Source of the DNA: Isoetes taiwanensis
Lineage: Eukaryota; Streptophyta; Lycopodiopsida; Isoetales; Isoetaceae
Direction: 5' to 3'
DNA length: 64,000 nt
Assembly (NCBI GenBank): GCA_021234155.1
Contig: JAJEKV010000290.1
Location: 188,001-252,000 of the forward strand
Shown: positions 44,596 to 55,289 of the stretch, one piece after another
How positions within the stretch are numbered: position 1 is the first letter of the stretch
Layout: every line of letters starts with the position of its first letter
The notes under the pieces: generated by a model
Seen by the model: the letters and a program-made list of their open reading frames with translations, nothing else
Told to the model about the DNA's origin: nothing
The model's database searches: none
Position numbers and translations under genes: made by a program

Positions 44596-45159
44596 TTCCT
44601 GGTAATTATACGAATCGTTCCTTTTCAGTAACCTAGTTCTAAGAAGCTTAAGCGGCACCGCCATAACACTGCCAAGAAGTAATTTTCCTTTTCTACAACC
44701 TCGGTTCTTTCTTGCTTCGATGCAGCTATGGCGTCTTCAAGCTCTGGTATCGAGTCTTCGAGCTATGGCTTCTTGAAGATCTGGCTATGGCAGCTTCTAG
44801 GTCCAAATAAGAAGTGCATAGAGCAGCAAGTTTGAAGTCGTAGCTCCTTTTGCCATTTTTTTATTTGCTGTTCAGCTGCATGATTCACCAGGCGGATTGT
44901 TTTGCTCTGTTTTCCTTTTCTGCTCTGCCAGAATCTTCTATTTTCCTAGGACCGCCGCCTGGATCTTTGCCAGCTATTGGGCCACTGGAATGGATAACTC
45001 TTGGAGGTGGATTTAGGCGTTTTTTTTTATGTCGGATCAGATTAGAACAAACCGTTGTCCGCTTCTATTTAGAGGAAACAGAGAAAAAAAAACAAGAAAC
45101 AGGGGCAGAACTCCTGTAGGCTGGAGAAGAACCTGGTACATGCTTCCAAACTTCATTTG

Positions 45160-45410
45160 CTTGCTCAAATCGCAAGAATCTTCAAAGAAAACAATTTTGA
45201 ATGCGATTGAATGCAGCAATCGCCTCGCAAATCCAATCGGGAATTCCCCTCTACACGTGGGCCCGCGTCGTAAACCCGAGGCGGTCGAGGATTTCCAGTG
45301 GGAAATCGGCAGGCGACGCCACCACGAGGGGCGCCCCTCGTGGCGCCGCCACCTGCCGGTTTCCCACCGGAAACCCTCTCCTATCCGTGGGTTCCCTAGC
45401 ACATAACGAA
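45160..45410. repeat. Direct repeat, copy 2, containing a 76-bp palindrome
   Basis: Within this copy, 45,295-45,370 is a near-perfect palindrome with 38-bp arms centred on 45,332/45,333. The central 22 bp (45,322-45,343) are perfect, including CACGAGGGGCGCCCCTCGTG. Confidence 0.85.
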
Positions 45411-46066
45411 AAATTCTCTTGAATTGCGTGGGTGTTTTTGTCATCGGCGCCTTCTACCCTGTTGCACAGCCCCGCCTCATCCATTTTTCTCTCAAGGCTT
45501 CTTCCGGCGGTCTTCCCTGTTCTGGGTTGCTTTTGTCCCTGGCTATGATGTTTGCATCCCTGGCTTCTGGCCTTGATGGCATGACCAAGACCAACCATTT
45601 TTCTTCTCAAGGCTTCTTTCGGTTGTCATAGACAGAGTTCAAGAATGGCCTCAATAAGGTTCTGGCTGCATCAGAGTTCAAGAACAACCTTCACAAGTTC
45701 AAGAAAGACAGAGTCCCGGCTGCATTAAAGTTCAAGAACGGCCTAAATTTTAGGGTGGGTAAAATTTCGTCAGAGAATTTCACTCAACATTGAAATTTAA
45801 GAAGGAAATTTAGAGCTGACCTGGGTGAACGAAATTTCTCCTTCCAAAATTTTAACCACCATCAAATTTTGTCCTTATTTGACATCTTTTTATAAAGCAA
45901 AAAACTCTGTTGAAGTTCTGTCAATTTTTAGGGCGGCGCCACCTCCAGACTCTGTTTCTGCCCAAAGCCCATCCGCCTTGAATCTGGCCTTGAATTTGGC
46001 AGCCCTGTGTACCGTTTGCAGATGGGAGCACCCCTGCCATGTGGATGTGTATCGTTCCCTTAAAGT
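45411..46066. other. Noncoding retroposon-like body
   Basis: Repeated AGAGTTCAAGAA(C/T/A) motifs at 45,630-45,740 and other unassigned DNA lead to a poly(A) tail. Confidence 0.4.
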
Positions 46067-46109
46067 AAATAAAGTCTATTTTTATCTCAAAAAAAAAAAA
46101 AAAAAAAAG
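46067..46109 (+). mobile_element. Retroposon 3' end with AATAAA and poly(A)
   Basis: AATAAA at about 46,067 is followed by CTATTTTTATCTC and 20 A residues (46,089-46,108). This is the signature of an RNA-mediated insertion of the plus-strand sequence upstream. The insertion's 5' end is not resolved. Confidence 0.6.
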
Positions 46110-47060
46110 AATTGAATTATTGACATAAGTGATAGATTACTTCCTGAAATGTGCTCCTCAGTCCTCAAAATGAGAGGATCTATAAGTGGCGCTTTCTCAC
46201 CATATCACAAAGCAAAGACTAGCATTTCTTACAAACATCTACCCAAGGGGGTTGCTATGTTTATAAAATGTCCCACATATTTCTTTTTCCATTCAATAGC
46301 CTGCTGATTAAGAAGATGTAGATTATATAACCCTTTTGAACTATAACAATAACCATTGAAAGATCATTATTAGCTTTTGATGTCGTCTCTGTTAACTTCT
46401 TCCAATCATTTGCATATGCAACACCAGCATCTGCAGCATTTGGCCCTAGCAATCAACAAGTGGAGCCATGTAAGATGAGGAAGACCTATGGGGTGCTGAA
46501 GTCAACTACTGCTCCATAAGTGCTATAGCATGGAGTCTTATAAGTGGACAATTCCTCATAAGTAGGAAAGTTGTCTTATGTGGTTCACTGATGGTTCTTA
46601 GTGATTTTATCTGCTATGCAATTCTGGTCTATGAAGAACCTGTTAATCTACATAATGTAATTAGTAGTCAGGAAGTGAGAACCAACTTTGAATTTATGTA
46701 TTATTTCTGAATGCTAATGAGTGAAGTCATTAGCTCATAGAAATATAGTTCATTTGCAGTATCTCCTTCCAAATTAGGCATTTGATGGTTCAAACGACTT
46801 TAGACTTCCTTTGTTTATATGACTAATAGTGACCTGAACAACTTTTATAACAATGCAGATCCACCTGCCATGCATATATAACAAACATCACCAAGTGCAT
46901 GTTGACAATGGCTAAACAGTTTTGCATCCTTACATTCCATTTTCTAACGTGTATCTTGATCTTCCTCTTCATTTTTATGGTTGATATAATCTTGAATATC
47001 CATTTCCATTGAAACGTATATACATACTCGAAATATATGCCCGGCGATACCGGGCATTAG
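46110..47060. other. AT-rich intergenic DNA
   Basis: I see no gene or repeat worth listing. Confidence 0.4.
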
Positions 47061-47063
47061 CCA

Positions 47064-47262
47064 TAGGTGCGTGGAATAGGTAGACATAATGGAATACAGA
47101 GGGTGAAATGGGATGGATAGAGTGGAGTGCGATGCATAAATGGAATAAAATTGGTAGATGTAATCAAGGGCAAAATGGGATAGGTAGGGTGGAATGGCGT
47201 GCAATGCATAGGTGGAATAGAATGGATAAATGTAGTGAATTGCATAAATGGCATGGAATGCA
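47064..47262. repeat. Imperfect tandem repeat of about 73 bp
   Basis: Two to three units share AAATGGGAT(A/G)G, GTGGA(A/G)TG, GCAATGCATA and GGTGGAATA blocks. Confidence 0.65.
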
Positions 47263-47482
47263 TAAAGTTTAGGTTATTAGTCAATGGTAGCAATGTTAAA
47301 TGTTTAGGTTGTACTAATAATAGGACTTTGGTTTTGTAAAGATATAATCTCTAGTGCCAATAGTTATTATGCTTTCAGTGCCTACATAAAGTTACATGTT
47401 TCATACTCTCAAATTTTTTAGGATTCTTAATGTTCAACCTATAAATCTAAAACTTTAATCCTAACTTCAGAACCGAACAGGG

Positions 47483-47511
47483 GAACCCGAACCCGAACCC
47501 GAACCCGAACC
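47483..47511. repeat. (AACCCG)n, about five units
   Basis: GAACCCGAACCCGAACCCGA continues to 47,511. It is a hexamer resembling, but not identical to, plant telomere repeats. Confidence 0.85.
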
Positions 47512-47519
47512 TTAACCCC

Positions 47520-49035
47520 AGATGAGACATGTTTCCTCGACATTATTAGCAAGAAGAAATCAACATTTCTTATTTGCTTATACAAGATGGTGATAATCAT
47601 AGAAATCCACTCTTAATTTGCAATTATTATGGACGATGCGAGTGTTTAGTGATAAAGTTTTGCAATTGTAGAAAAGGTACGGTGTCCCACAAGGTAGTCA
47701 ATGGTTTTTGAGGTGTATTAGTAGTTATTTGGTACAAGGCTAACGGTGAACATGTGGTTTTGGAACTGGAAGACAGAAGCAGATGAACAAAGGCAAAACC
47801 TTTGATTAGGGCATATGGCGAGACGAAGAGATGGCCGATGAAAGGGGCCATTTTTTGCTTGCATGGATTGGTAACCTAGAGGGCTTAAGATTCTGAATGG
47901 CGGATTGAAGCCATCATATGGCGGGCCATTCTCTTGCTGTTGGAATTCCGACAAACATTGTTGTCCAGCAAATACAGTTTGGTTAAACTTGTGTCAACCC
48001 AGCTTGTTTGGGTAAGCAGTTTTGAGTTGCTTGTGTGCAGCGGCTATGGTAAGAGTGCAACGACTATGGTAAGAGTAAGTAAGGGTTGCTTCGAGGGCTA
48101 AAGCTCCATTGGCAATCCCTTATAAACAAAGAGGATATACATCATGTATTATGATAATACAATAAATAAGTCAATCTTAAATTTTAACTTCATGGTATAC
48201 TCCATTATATTTGTATTTGAAATGTTGAGAGTATGTGAAGATGTCTCTCCTATACATATACTCTTCAGACATTTGAATGTATTTAATCAAGAGAAGGATA
48301 TGTTTAATCATAAGCCAAGGGGTGGCTTGCTATAGAAATAGTTCAAAAATGGAGGCAGATCTATGTACCTTTATGGTCAAAGCTACTTAAGCTAAACATA
48401 AATGTAGACAGACATTCAACATTCCATGTACATGCACGCACAAAATAATAAATACAGATAGATAGATGTACCTCAGAGAACTAGACTATGGTAGCGCACC
48501 ATAACCTGTAACACATGAAGAATGTCAAATATTGCAAGGACATATTATACTCAGTTCCCAACAGAGAAATTGAAGCGGCATATGCAATGCCACTCTGGCC
48601 TAATTTTTACCTAGAGAGACTCATGAGTACTATAGATATAACTCAAATCCGTGTGGGATCCTCTGTACTCAAAAACATACGATACTCTACTTTAACCTTT
48701 AAAACCATATGCAATAAACATACCCTTTCATAAACTAGCAAACCTTATTCTTCCAGCTGACAAGTAGCTTTTTCTGTGTTCACAAGAACCCCGAATCTAG
48801 TTCTTGGATAAGAAATTTGAGGCTGGCAAAGCTTCCGCCTACTACCCATTTAAGCAATGAATCATTAGTCTGCTCACAAGAGCGATTACTTGATGCAACT
48901 ATACGACGTACAGAATTGACATACAGAATTAGAAATAGATAGGGGAGTATAATATTAGGGGAATTTAATAAATACAAAAAATACAAAGGCATTTTGACAA
49001 ATATAAGAAAATATTTTCCCTTTTTATAACAATGG
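47520..49035. other. Intergenic DNA
   Basis: The minus strand at 47,627-47,954 is open in two frames with no recognised motif. The rest is AT-rich. Confidence 0.35.
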
Positions 49036-49883
49036 TCGAAACCTAAACCTAAGCAAGCCGTAGGCGCAGCATAGCTAGCTGATTGATTAGACGAATGTGA
49101 AGACCGATTTGCTGTCACAAGGGGCCAATGTGAAGACCGATTTGCTGTCACAAGGGGCCGATTTGATCATCAAAGGTGAGTGTCTGATACAAAATAGAAC
49201 AGAAGCGTATTCTCTCCTTCATTAGTGTGAAACTTTATTGCCAAGCCAGGGCCGAGGCCAATTTTCTTTTGTTTCTTGATTTGCATCGCAATTTCATGTT
49301 TTGTATTCACGGAAGCAACGGACAAAGCTGTGTTTGATATTTTTGCCATGCTTTCACCTATTAGTGTTGATTGTTCTGAAGTCACCCTTTCCCAATGTAC
49401 GATTTGACAGGACTAACAAGCATATTTTTTCATAGCAAGCATACTTTTTTCAGGCATACAGTTTTGCTCAGCTGTTTAATGATATAGAACTCTTAGTGAT
49501 ATAGAACCAGTTGTTAAACCACTCCAGTATAGAACTCTTGGGTTTCTCTCCAACATGACCTTTTTCCCAAATAGAGTTTTCAAAATTCATTATAGAATAA
49601 GTTTTGCTATCTATATTCGATGATGATCCCAGTATATCAACAATACAATAGGCTAGGCTAAAGGTTCGCAGTGATCCACCATTAAAGTTTTGTCGTTGAT
49701 GTGTAAAGCAGGACTGTACATGCATTTTTATAGAATTTTCTATCAGGTCAGAAGTTTTCAGGCCCATTGCTATCACCTTTTTCTTAGATATGTAGTAGAT
49801 CAACAATATGTTTGGAATGGAAAAATTTACACTGCTTAAGCAACACTTTTTAGACTGAATTATGGATAGAAGAACTGTATAAC

Positions 49884-51434
49884 CTAATATAGCAAAGGGA
49901 ACGATTGCTGAGAACGGTAATCTGAAGATGACTCTGTTTGGTTATAGGAAAAAGATCCCTGGCCCTCTATAGAGTTGAATTGAAGATCTGGAACATTGAT
50001 TATGCCTTCCAACATCAACCTCACGTCACGCATTCTTGGCCTTATACTAGCTGATGTATTGGTGCACAGGATTGCTACACCAGCAATTTTCATGGCTTCG
50101 TCTCTTGAATAATTATCTCCCAAACGCTTATCCATCAACACCTCCAGATTTGATTTTCCAAGTTCATGTGCCCAATCTACTAAAAACACCATTTGCTCTA
50201 AATCTATTACACGCCTGCCGCTCAGCAGTTGCAACAATACTACACCATAGCTGTACACATCTACTTTCTCTGACAGCTGATATTTTGTAGCATATTCTGA
50301 TTCAATATATGCATTAGTTATATGGAGAATGCAACATAAGAACTTAAGCAGACTAAAATTACATACCTGGTGCTAGATAGCCAACTGTACCTTGAAGTCT
50401 GGAAGCCGTAACGTGGGATTTACTGTCATCATATAACCTTGCAAGACCAAAGTCCGTTAAGAAAGGATTAAATTCTTCATCCAGGAGAATGTTGTGAGGT
50501 TTTACATCACAATGGATAATCTGAAGCTCAGTCTCATCATGCAGATATGCAAGTCCAGATGCAGTTCCAAGTGCTATCTTATATCTTACTTCCCAAACTA
50601 ACATATGATTTTCATCCTCAGAAAATAGCTGTTTGTCCAAGCTTCCATTGGACATATACTGAGATACCAACAAGAATCTTTGCACTGATTTGTGGAAGTG
50701 ACAACAATAGCCTAAAATACCAACAAGATTTTGATGGCGTACCATGCTAATAAGCTGAATTTCTTTTTTAAACTCTTCTTCATGTCTAGCAGTTCTGTCT
50801 GCGTGTAGTCGTTTGATAGCAATTACACAACCATTTGGAAGTACACCCTTGTAAACTGATCCAAATCCACCTTCTCCTATTTTGGATGATTTGCTGAAAT
50901 GATTTGTGGCCTTGGAGAGGGTGGCATATTTATACGCCATTACTCCAATGTTTTTCTTGTGTTCACACTCTAAAACATGCCTCTTCTTCTTTCTTAACCA
51001 CAAGACTACAAATCCTGCTGCTGCTACAAGCATTGCAAACAATGCAATATTACAACCAATAATTATTTTTTTGGACCTAGACTTGGAAGCTGGGGCTGTT
51101 ATCATTGCAGATATGGCTGATATCATGGGGCCTCCATAACTAGATGCAGCATTTTTTCTGCCCTTGCCATCATAAATTAGTTGAACAGAAAGGATGCCAC
51201 TTGTAACTTCAATCTCACTGTAAATGTTATAAGGAGCATTTTGTTGTACCAAAGCAAAAACATCCAAATCTTTCTTTACCATTCTTCCTTGGATATAGAC
51301 ATCAAACACTCTATATCCAATATAGTCCCCTTCTATCTCTGCAAAATAAAGCGTGACATTGTATGTTCCTGGCTGCAAGTCACTTGCATGGTAAGCTAAG
51401 TATTCTAATGATGTGTGCATGGACCTGTATATAT
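49884..51434 (-). pseudogene. Malectin-type receptor-like kinase, 3' part
   Basis: Such kinases sit in the plasma membrane and signal from an extracellular malectin-like domain. The two minus-strand exons are 51,434-50,367 and 50,296-49,884, separated by a 70-bp GT-AG intron that restores LAPEYATKYQLSEKVDVYSY. In order: the C-terminal half of a malectin domain (YNVTLYFAEIEGDYIGYRVF), a transmembrane helix (ALFAMLVAAAGFVVLWL) with a KKKR stop, and a complete kinase domain (GEGGFGSVYKG, AIKRL, IIHCDVKPHNILLD, TDFGLARL, APE). HCD instead of HRD marks a non-RD kinase. The frame is intact, but signal peptide, LRRs and the first malectin half are absent. Sequence homologous to the duplicated unit begins about 5-8 bp upstream of the first splice acceptor. 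It is a gene fragment unless exons lie beyond the window. Confidence 0.8.
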
Positions 51435-51730
51435 CTGCAAGTTTTTCGTTTCGTTTTTGTTTTGGCTAACTATCTTGTGGGCTTCCAACATTTGATAATA
51501 ACCAGTGTCATCGCAAGATGCAGCTCTATCGATGTAGGAAAATTTTATTTTCTTCTTTGTATCTCGACACAAATTCTGTCGGCATTCTATTAAGAAAATT
51601 CATTGGAGCAGCTTCAACCTTTTAAACCATCTCTTCTATAAGAATACAAATGAACATGGATAAGTAGAGGATCTGTTCTTTAGTGTAGGTTCATCAAAAA
51701 TAATCGCAGCCTTCATTTATGACATTTTTT

Positions 51731-52014
51731 TTTCTGGTCCATGAAGTTATACTGTTTGAGCTTTCTTTAATTACACAAGAAGTAACGCCATTTTTGTAGA
51801 TTAATTTGTAGATTAATCAACCTCAGCTCAGATCTTTTCTGATCCATGAAGTTCTGTTTCAGGCTTTCTTTAATTACCCAAGAGGTAACCCCATCTTTGT
51901 AGATTAATCAACCTCAGCCCATTTTTTTTCTGATCCATGAAGTTTGAGGCTTTCTTTAATTACCCAAGCAGTAATGCCATTTTTGTAGATTAATTAACCT
52001 CAGCTCAGATTCTG
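51731..52014. repeat. 90-100 bp tandem repeat, three units
   Basis: Units contain TCCATGAAGTT, GCTTTCTTTAATTACCCAAG and TTTGTAGATTAATCAACCTC. The same array, slightly rearranged, is in copy 2 at 56,880-57,118. Confidence 0.85.
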
Positions 52015-52327
52015 TTCAAAGTTTTTAGTCTTTGCAAACTATGGCCAGTCTAACGATGGAACTGGTGAATAAATTGTGTTCAGATCCTATGGAAAGATAG
52101 AGGAAATGTCTGTGCTAACATGTTTTGTTTACGAAAAGAAGTTTTATATGGGCAAAAGCCAACTTCGTTGAGATTCTTACCTTCTCACCCCTCTCTAACT
52201 TTGGTTGGCATAGTTGGATTGTGTTTTGAAACGTCTTATTCTAGTTCATTATGTATAGTTTTGCTGTTTTACATTAGGCTGCTAGGAAATTCGATATCTG
52301 ATTTACCTAATGATTTTTCAGTGACTC

Positions 52328-52801
52328 ATGGTGATGGGATCGCTTAAAAAGAAAAGAAGGCTGCTTTTACAAAAGAAGGTAGAAACAATCAGCAAAGAAT
52401 CTCCACAAGTTTATCTCTTTCATGGAAGTGGGTTGACAAGTAAACAATGGCAGTTTTTGAAAAACTCATTTGCTTCAACTGGAAAAACACTATATCAACC
52501 GAGCAAATGGATTGTGGGGAGCAAGCAGAATAGCCCCCTTTCTGAACAAATCGCTTCTAGTGCAGGTCCTACGTGCATGTTGTATTTGACTAATGAAGCA
52601 GCGAACAGCAAGGTGTTGCCAAGTCTTCTCCCTGCAGCAACAGCCAACCAAAATTTGGTTTTATTGTATGGTGGACAACATAACTCAAGTTCTCTTTTGA
52701 ATCATGTGGATATAAAAAAAACAGCTACTGTGAAAGCAGGGTTCCTGCAACCACCGCTCATGCTGCTATCTTATTTAAAACTCATGCTTCGTAGAGGCTA
52801 A
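52328..52801 (+). CDS. rpl10: Mitochondrial-type ribosomal protein L10-like frame
   Basis: uL10 forms the base of the ribosomal stalk. The 157-codon frame is intact and starts MVMGSLKKKRRLLLQKKVET; an in-frame TGA lies just upstream. Motifs typical of plant mitochondrial rpl10 are VYLFHGSGLTSKQWQFLKN, TLYQP, SSAGPTCMLYLTNEA, NQNLVLLYGG and NHVDIKKTA. The flanks are nuclear (transposons, plant genes), so this is a nuclear copy of a mitochondrial gene. No presequence is fused in frame. After the stop at 52,799-52,801 a protein-like stretch continues in frame (MNVFRPDPYDNKWYYFNR) and is conserved in copy 2. Intactness here against breakage in copy 2 could mean function or simply recent origin. 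RNA editing sites were not assessed. Confidence 0.65.
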   Translation: MVMGSLKKKRRLLLQKKVETISKESPQVYLFHGSGLTSKQWQFLKNSFASTGKTLYQPSKWIVGSKQNSPLSEQIASSAGPTCMLYLTNEAANSKVLPSLLPAATANQNLVLLYGGQHNSSSLLNHVDIKKTATVKAGFLQPPLMLLSYLKLMLRRG

Positions 52802-52814
52802 GACTTGGTTATTG

Positions 52815-53730
52815 AGAATTCAAATGGTCTGGTCTGGCACTGTTATGGTTTGAGAAGAAATGGCATGAACGTCTTCCGCCCTGATCCTTATGACAACAAA
52901 TGGTATTACTTTAACAGATGCGTAACACTTTCATTTTCTTGTTCTCTTTTAATAGCTTTTTGATCCACTAATAAGGCATGTCGACCGTTTTTTTAATTGC
53001 CCCTTAAGATGGCAATTAGTTGTTTGGAGCGAGGCCTTTTTCTTAATGGGCCTTATGATGTGGTTTTGTTTGTTCTTTGAAGAAAATCAGATTAATTCTG
53101 AAGGACTTTTAAGGGAAAATTCATGTTTTATATTCTGATATAGGAGGCACAAAAATGTATTAGAAATATTTGTAGGTAACTCAATAAGGAAAAAGTGATT
53201 AACGAAATGAAGATGCAAAATTAATGATTATGAAGAAGTGTCTAGCTGACTGACCTTTTCTATGGAAACTATTGGGTTAAATGACAGATTGCATATTCTC
53301 ATGCTTAGCATCCCATCTGTATGCCCATCTTTCTGTTTTTGTTGCTATTTGGTAGTAGACAATGCTACAAACACCATATGCTTCTTATTTGTCTACCAAA
53401 AGTTTTGCTGCTCCTAACATTTAGGAGCTGTTTATACAAAACCTATTCAAATACTAGAGTACATTAGTTTAGCATGCTTAGGGTACATTAGTCCGCATCT
53501 TGTCCAGCCGTGAGGTTTAGTCCCATCCCAAAGTCACCCATGGTAGTCCCATCCAACATCAGCCATGTGTCATGTTCTTGACCCATGCTTTTTCAGGGGA
53601 CCCGTACCAGGAGTCAGCCTATCGCGCAGCCCAAAGCCAGTTGAAGGTCAAACGCAATGCTTGTGACTTCAATTCGTGCCCACTTTTCATTATCAATCCT
53701 TTCGAACAAACTACTCAATCCTTTCGAACA
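52815..53730. other. Right part of duplicated unit, no assigned gene
   Basis: Contains the Helitron empty site at about 52,948-52,960 (TTTTAATAGC). A conserved exon-like block (PYQESAYRAAQSQLKVKRNA) follows a CTTTTTCAG acceptor-like site at about 53,597. Confidence 0.45.
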
Positions 53731-53823
53731 AAATGGAATAGCACCTTAGTTGCACCGAATTAGAGTAATTGGATGAAAAACCCCTCTTTGCTCCCAAAAC
53801 CACTTATTAGCAGGTTCCCTATC

Positions 53824-53945
53824 GAGGTGCACGATTTCGTGCAATTTTAAGCTATCCACATGGATGCCCACGTCACCCATACTTGCTTCTAAGCTGTCCA
53901 CGATTTCGCGCAATTTTAAGCTATCCACGTGGATGCCCACGTCAC
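53824..53945. repeat. Direct repeat of about 60 bp, two copies
   Basis: The unit contains CACGATTTCG(T/C)GCAATTTTAAGCTATCCAC(A/G)TGGATGCCCACGTCAC. Confidence 0.85.
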
Positions 53946-54505
53946 ACAATACATGTCTCCCATCCTTGCTTCTAAACTGTCCACCAAACCTATTTTAAGC
54001 TATGGCGTTGCCTTCCGACGTCTTTTTTTCTAATATTCATCTGTTTGTGACAGAAGGGTTTTGATTGTGAGCTGAATGGTGGAACACTGCCAGAGGAATT
54101 GGTGAGAATTTGCTTTTGTTTGGTTGAATCTACGGATTTGTTCCTAATGGAGCAAGAACAGGCTATAGGAATAGCAGGTTATGATCGGTAATGGAACCCT
54201 AGATTGGATATTGCAACTTTTGCCGAAGGAGAAGCGTGAAACAGCAGAGCAGTGCCGGAGGCACAGATGCGAGGATGGATAAGCCTGTTAACAAGGATTC
54301 TAAGCAAGGAAAATGATATAAGGGCAATTCAGGCAGCCAGAGGATGAAACTTGAGGGTATTTGTTTCCTACATGTGCATGTTCAATTGTGCTTTTTGTAC
54401 ATAAAAATGCTCCTTTGCCAATGTTCTATGGGTTTTAAATTTTCATGTTTGCAAGGGCAAAAGGTAGAGTCACTTACTTTGGTTGTTTATTGCTTTGGAT
54501 TTAAC

Positions 54506-54865
54506 AGGCTCCGTCCTGCCAAGCTCACATGGATTGCCTTCTACCGGAAGCAGCATAAAAAGGACGCCCATGCTGAGACCGTGAAGAAACGGCCCCGCAC
54601 TATTAGCAAGCCTTATTCTAGGTCCATTGTGGGTGCTTCTTTGAAGGTCATTCAGAAAGAAAGAAGTGAATAACAGAAGTTCATGTTGCTGCCAGTGAAG
54701 CTGCTCTAAAGAAATTAAGGAGCGAATTAAGAAGAATAAGGATGAGAAGAAGGCTAACAAGGCCGGGAGGCTATTGCTAAGTCTACCAAGGTTAAGGATG
54801 CTGTTCAAAAGGGTCCCGCTAGGAAAGGTCCCAAGCTTGGTGGCGGTGGTAGTGGGAAGTGTTGA
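54506..54865 (+). pseudogene. RPL24: Ribosomal protein eL24 (RPL24), broken 3' part
   Basis: eL24 is a cytosolic 60S subunit protein. From 54,506 the sequence reads [20 protein letters not shown] then [20 protein letters not shown] and [15 protein letters not shown], an excellent match to the conserved middle of RPL24. A TAA at 54,671-54,673 interrupts it. The rest (SEAALKEI, ERIKKNKDEKKANKAG, AKSTKVKDAVQKGPARKGPK, GGGGSGKC) continues in shifted frames to a TGA at 54,863-54,865. The N-terminal zinc-finger-like part is not present directly upstream; AT-rich DNA precedes the first codon. It is a truncated pseudogene lying between the two copies of the duplicated unit. Confidence 0.85.
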
Positions 54866-55106
54866 GCTTGGTTATGTCCAATTTTGTTTCTTCTAGTTTG
54901 TTTGAACTCTTTTTGATCCAGCCTATAATCCCCTGGGTCTGCAACTACTAATTACTTTGAAGAAACAAACCAGAAATCAGCCGCCACACCCGATGCAAAA
55001 GTTTTCTTAAAAGTTTTCACTTGCAGGCTTCAACAGAAGCAGGTACTATTTAGGTGAAAGCACATAGTGTTTTCTTTGTTTTTCTATAAAAGATTGATGT
55101 TTCCTT

Positions 55107-55287
55107 TAGCATCTACAACATAGAAGAGAGAAGCACAAACTGCAGACCAAATTATTCCTTGCTGCTCTACTTTCTATTACAGTGGCCGTACTCAACTTAC
55201 AGCATCTATAACATAGAAGAGAGAAGCACAAACTGCAGACAAGTTATTCCTTGCTGCTCCACTTTCTAGTACAGTGACCTTCTGTAC
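55107..55287. repeat. 93-bp tandem duplication
   Basis: Two copies share AGCATCTA(C/T)AACATAGAAGAGAGAAGCACAAACTGCAGAC and TTATTCCTTGCTGCTC. Confidence 0.9.
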
Positions 55288-55289
55288 TT

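Larger units (their letters stand above)
49036..53731. repeat. Duplicated unit, copy 1 (partner 56,341-61,352)
   Basis: The left end starts CCTAAACCTAAGCAAGCCGTAG and the right end finishes CTCAATC CTTTCGAACAAA. Both match copy 2 in order and orientation. Copy 1 is interrupted between about 49,281 and 51,440 by a segment holding the receptor-kinase exons, where copy 2 has only about 45 bp of other sequence. A 33-bp exon-like stretch is tandemly duplicated at 49,094-49,159, a change specific to this copy. Confidence 0.85.

Noticed and set aside
44330-45410. The direct repeats at 44.3 and 45.2 kb as an LTR pair
   Set aside because: The interval is under 1 kb, contains no retroelement coding, and the repeats lack clear termini.
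51181-51593. Plus-strand frames overlapping the receptor kinase
   Set aside because: They are antisense shadows of the kinase exon and of repeat sequence.
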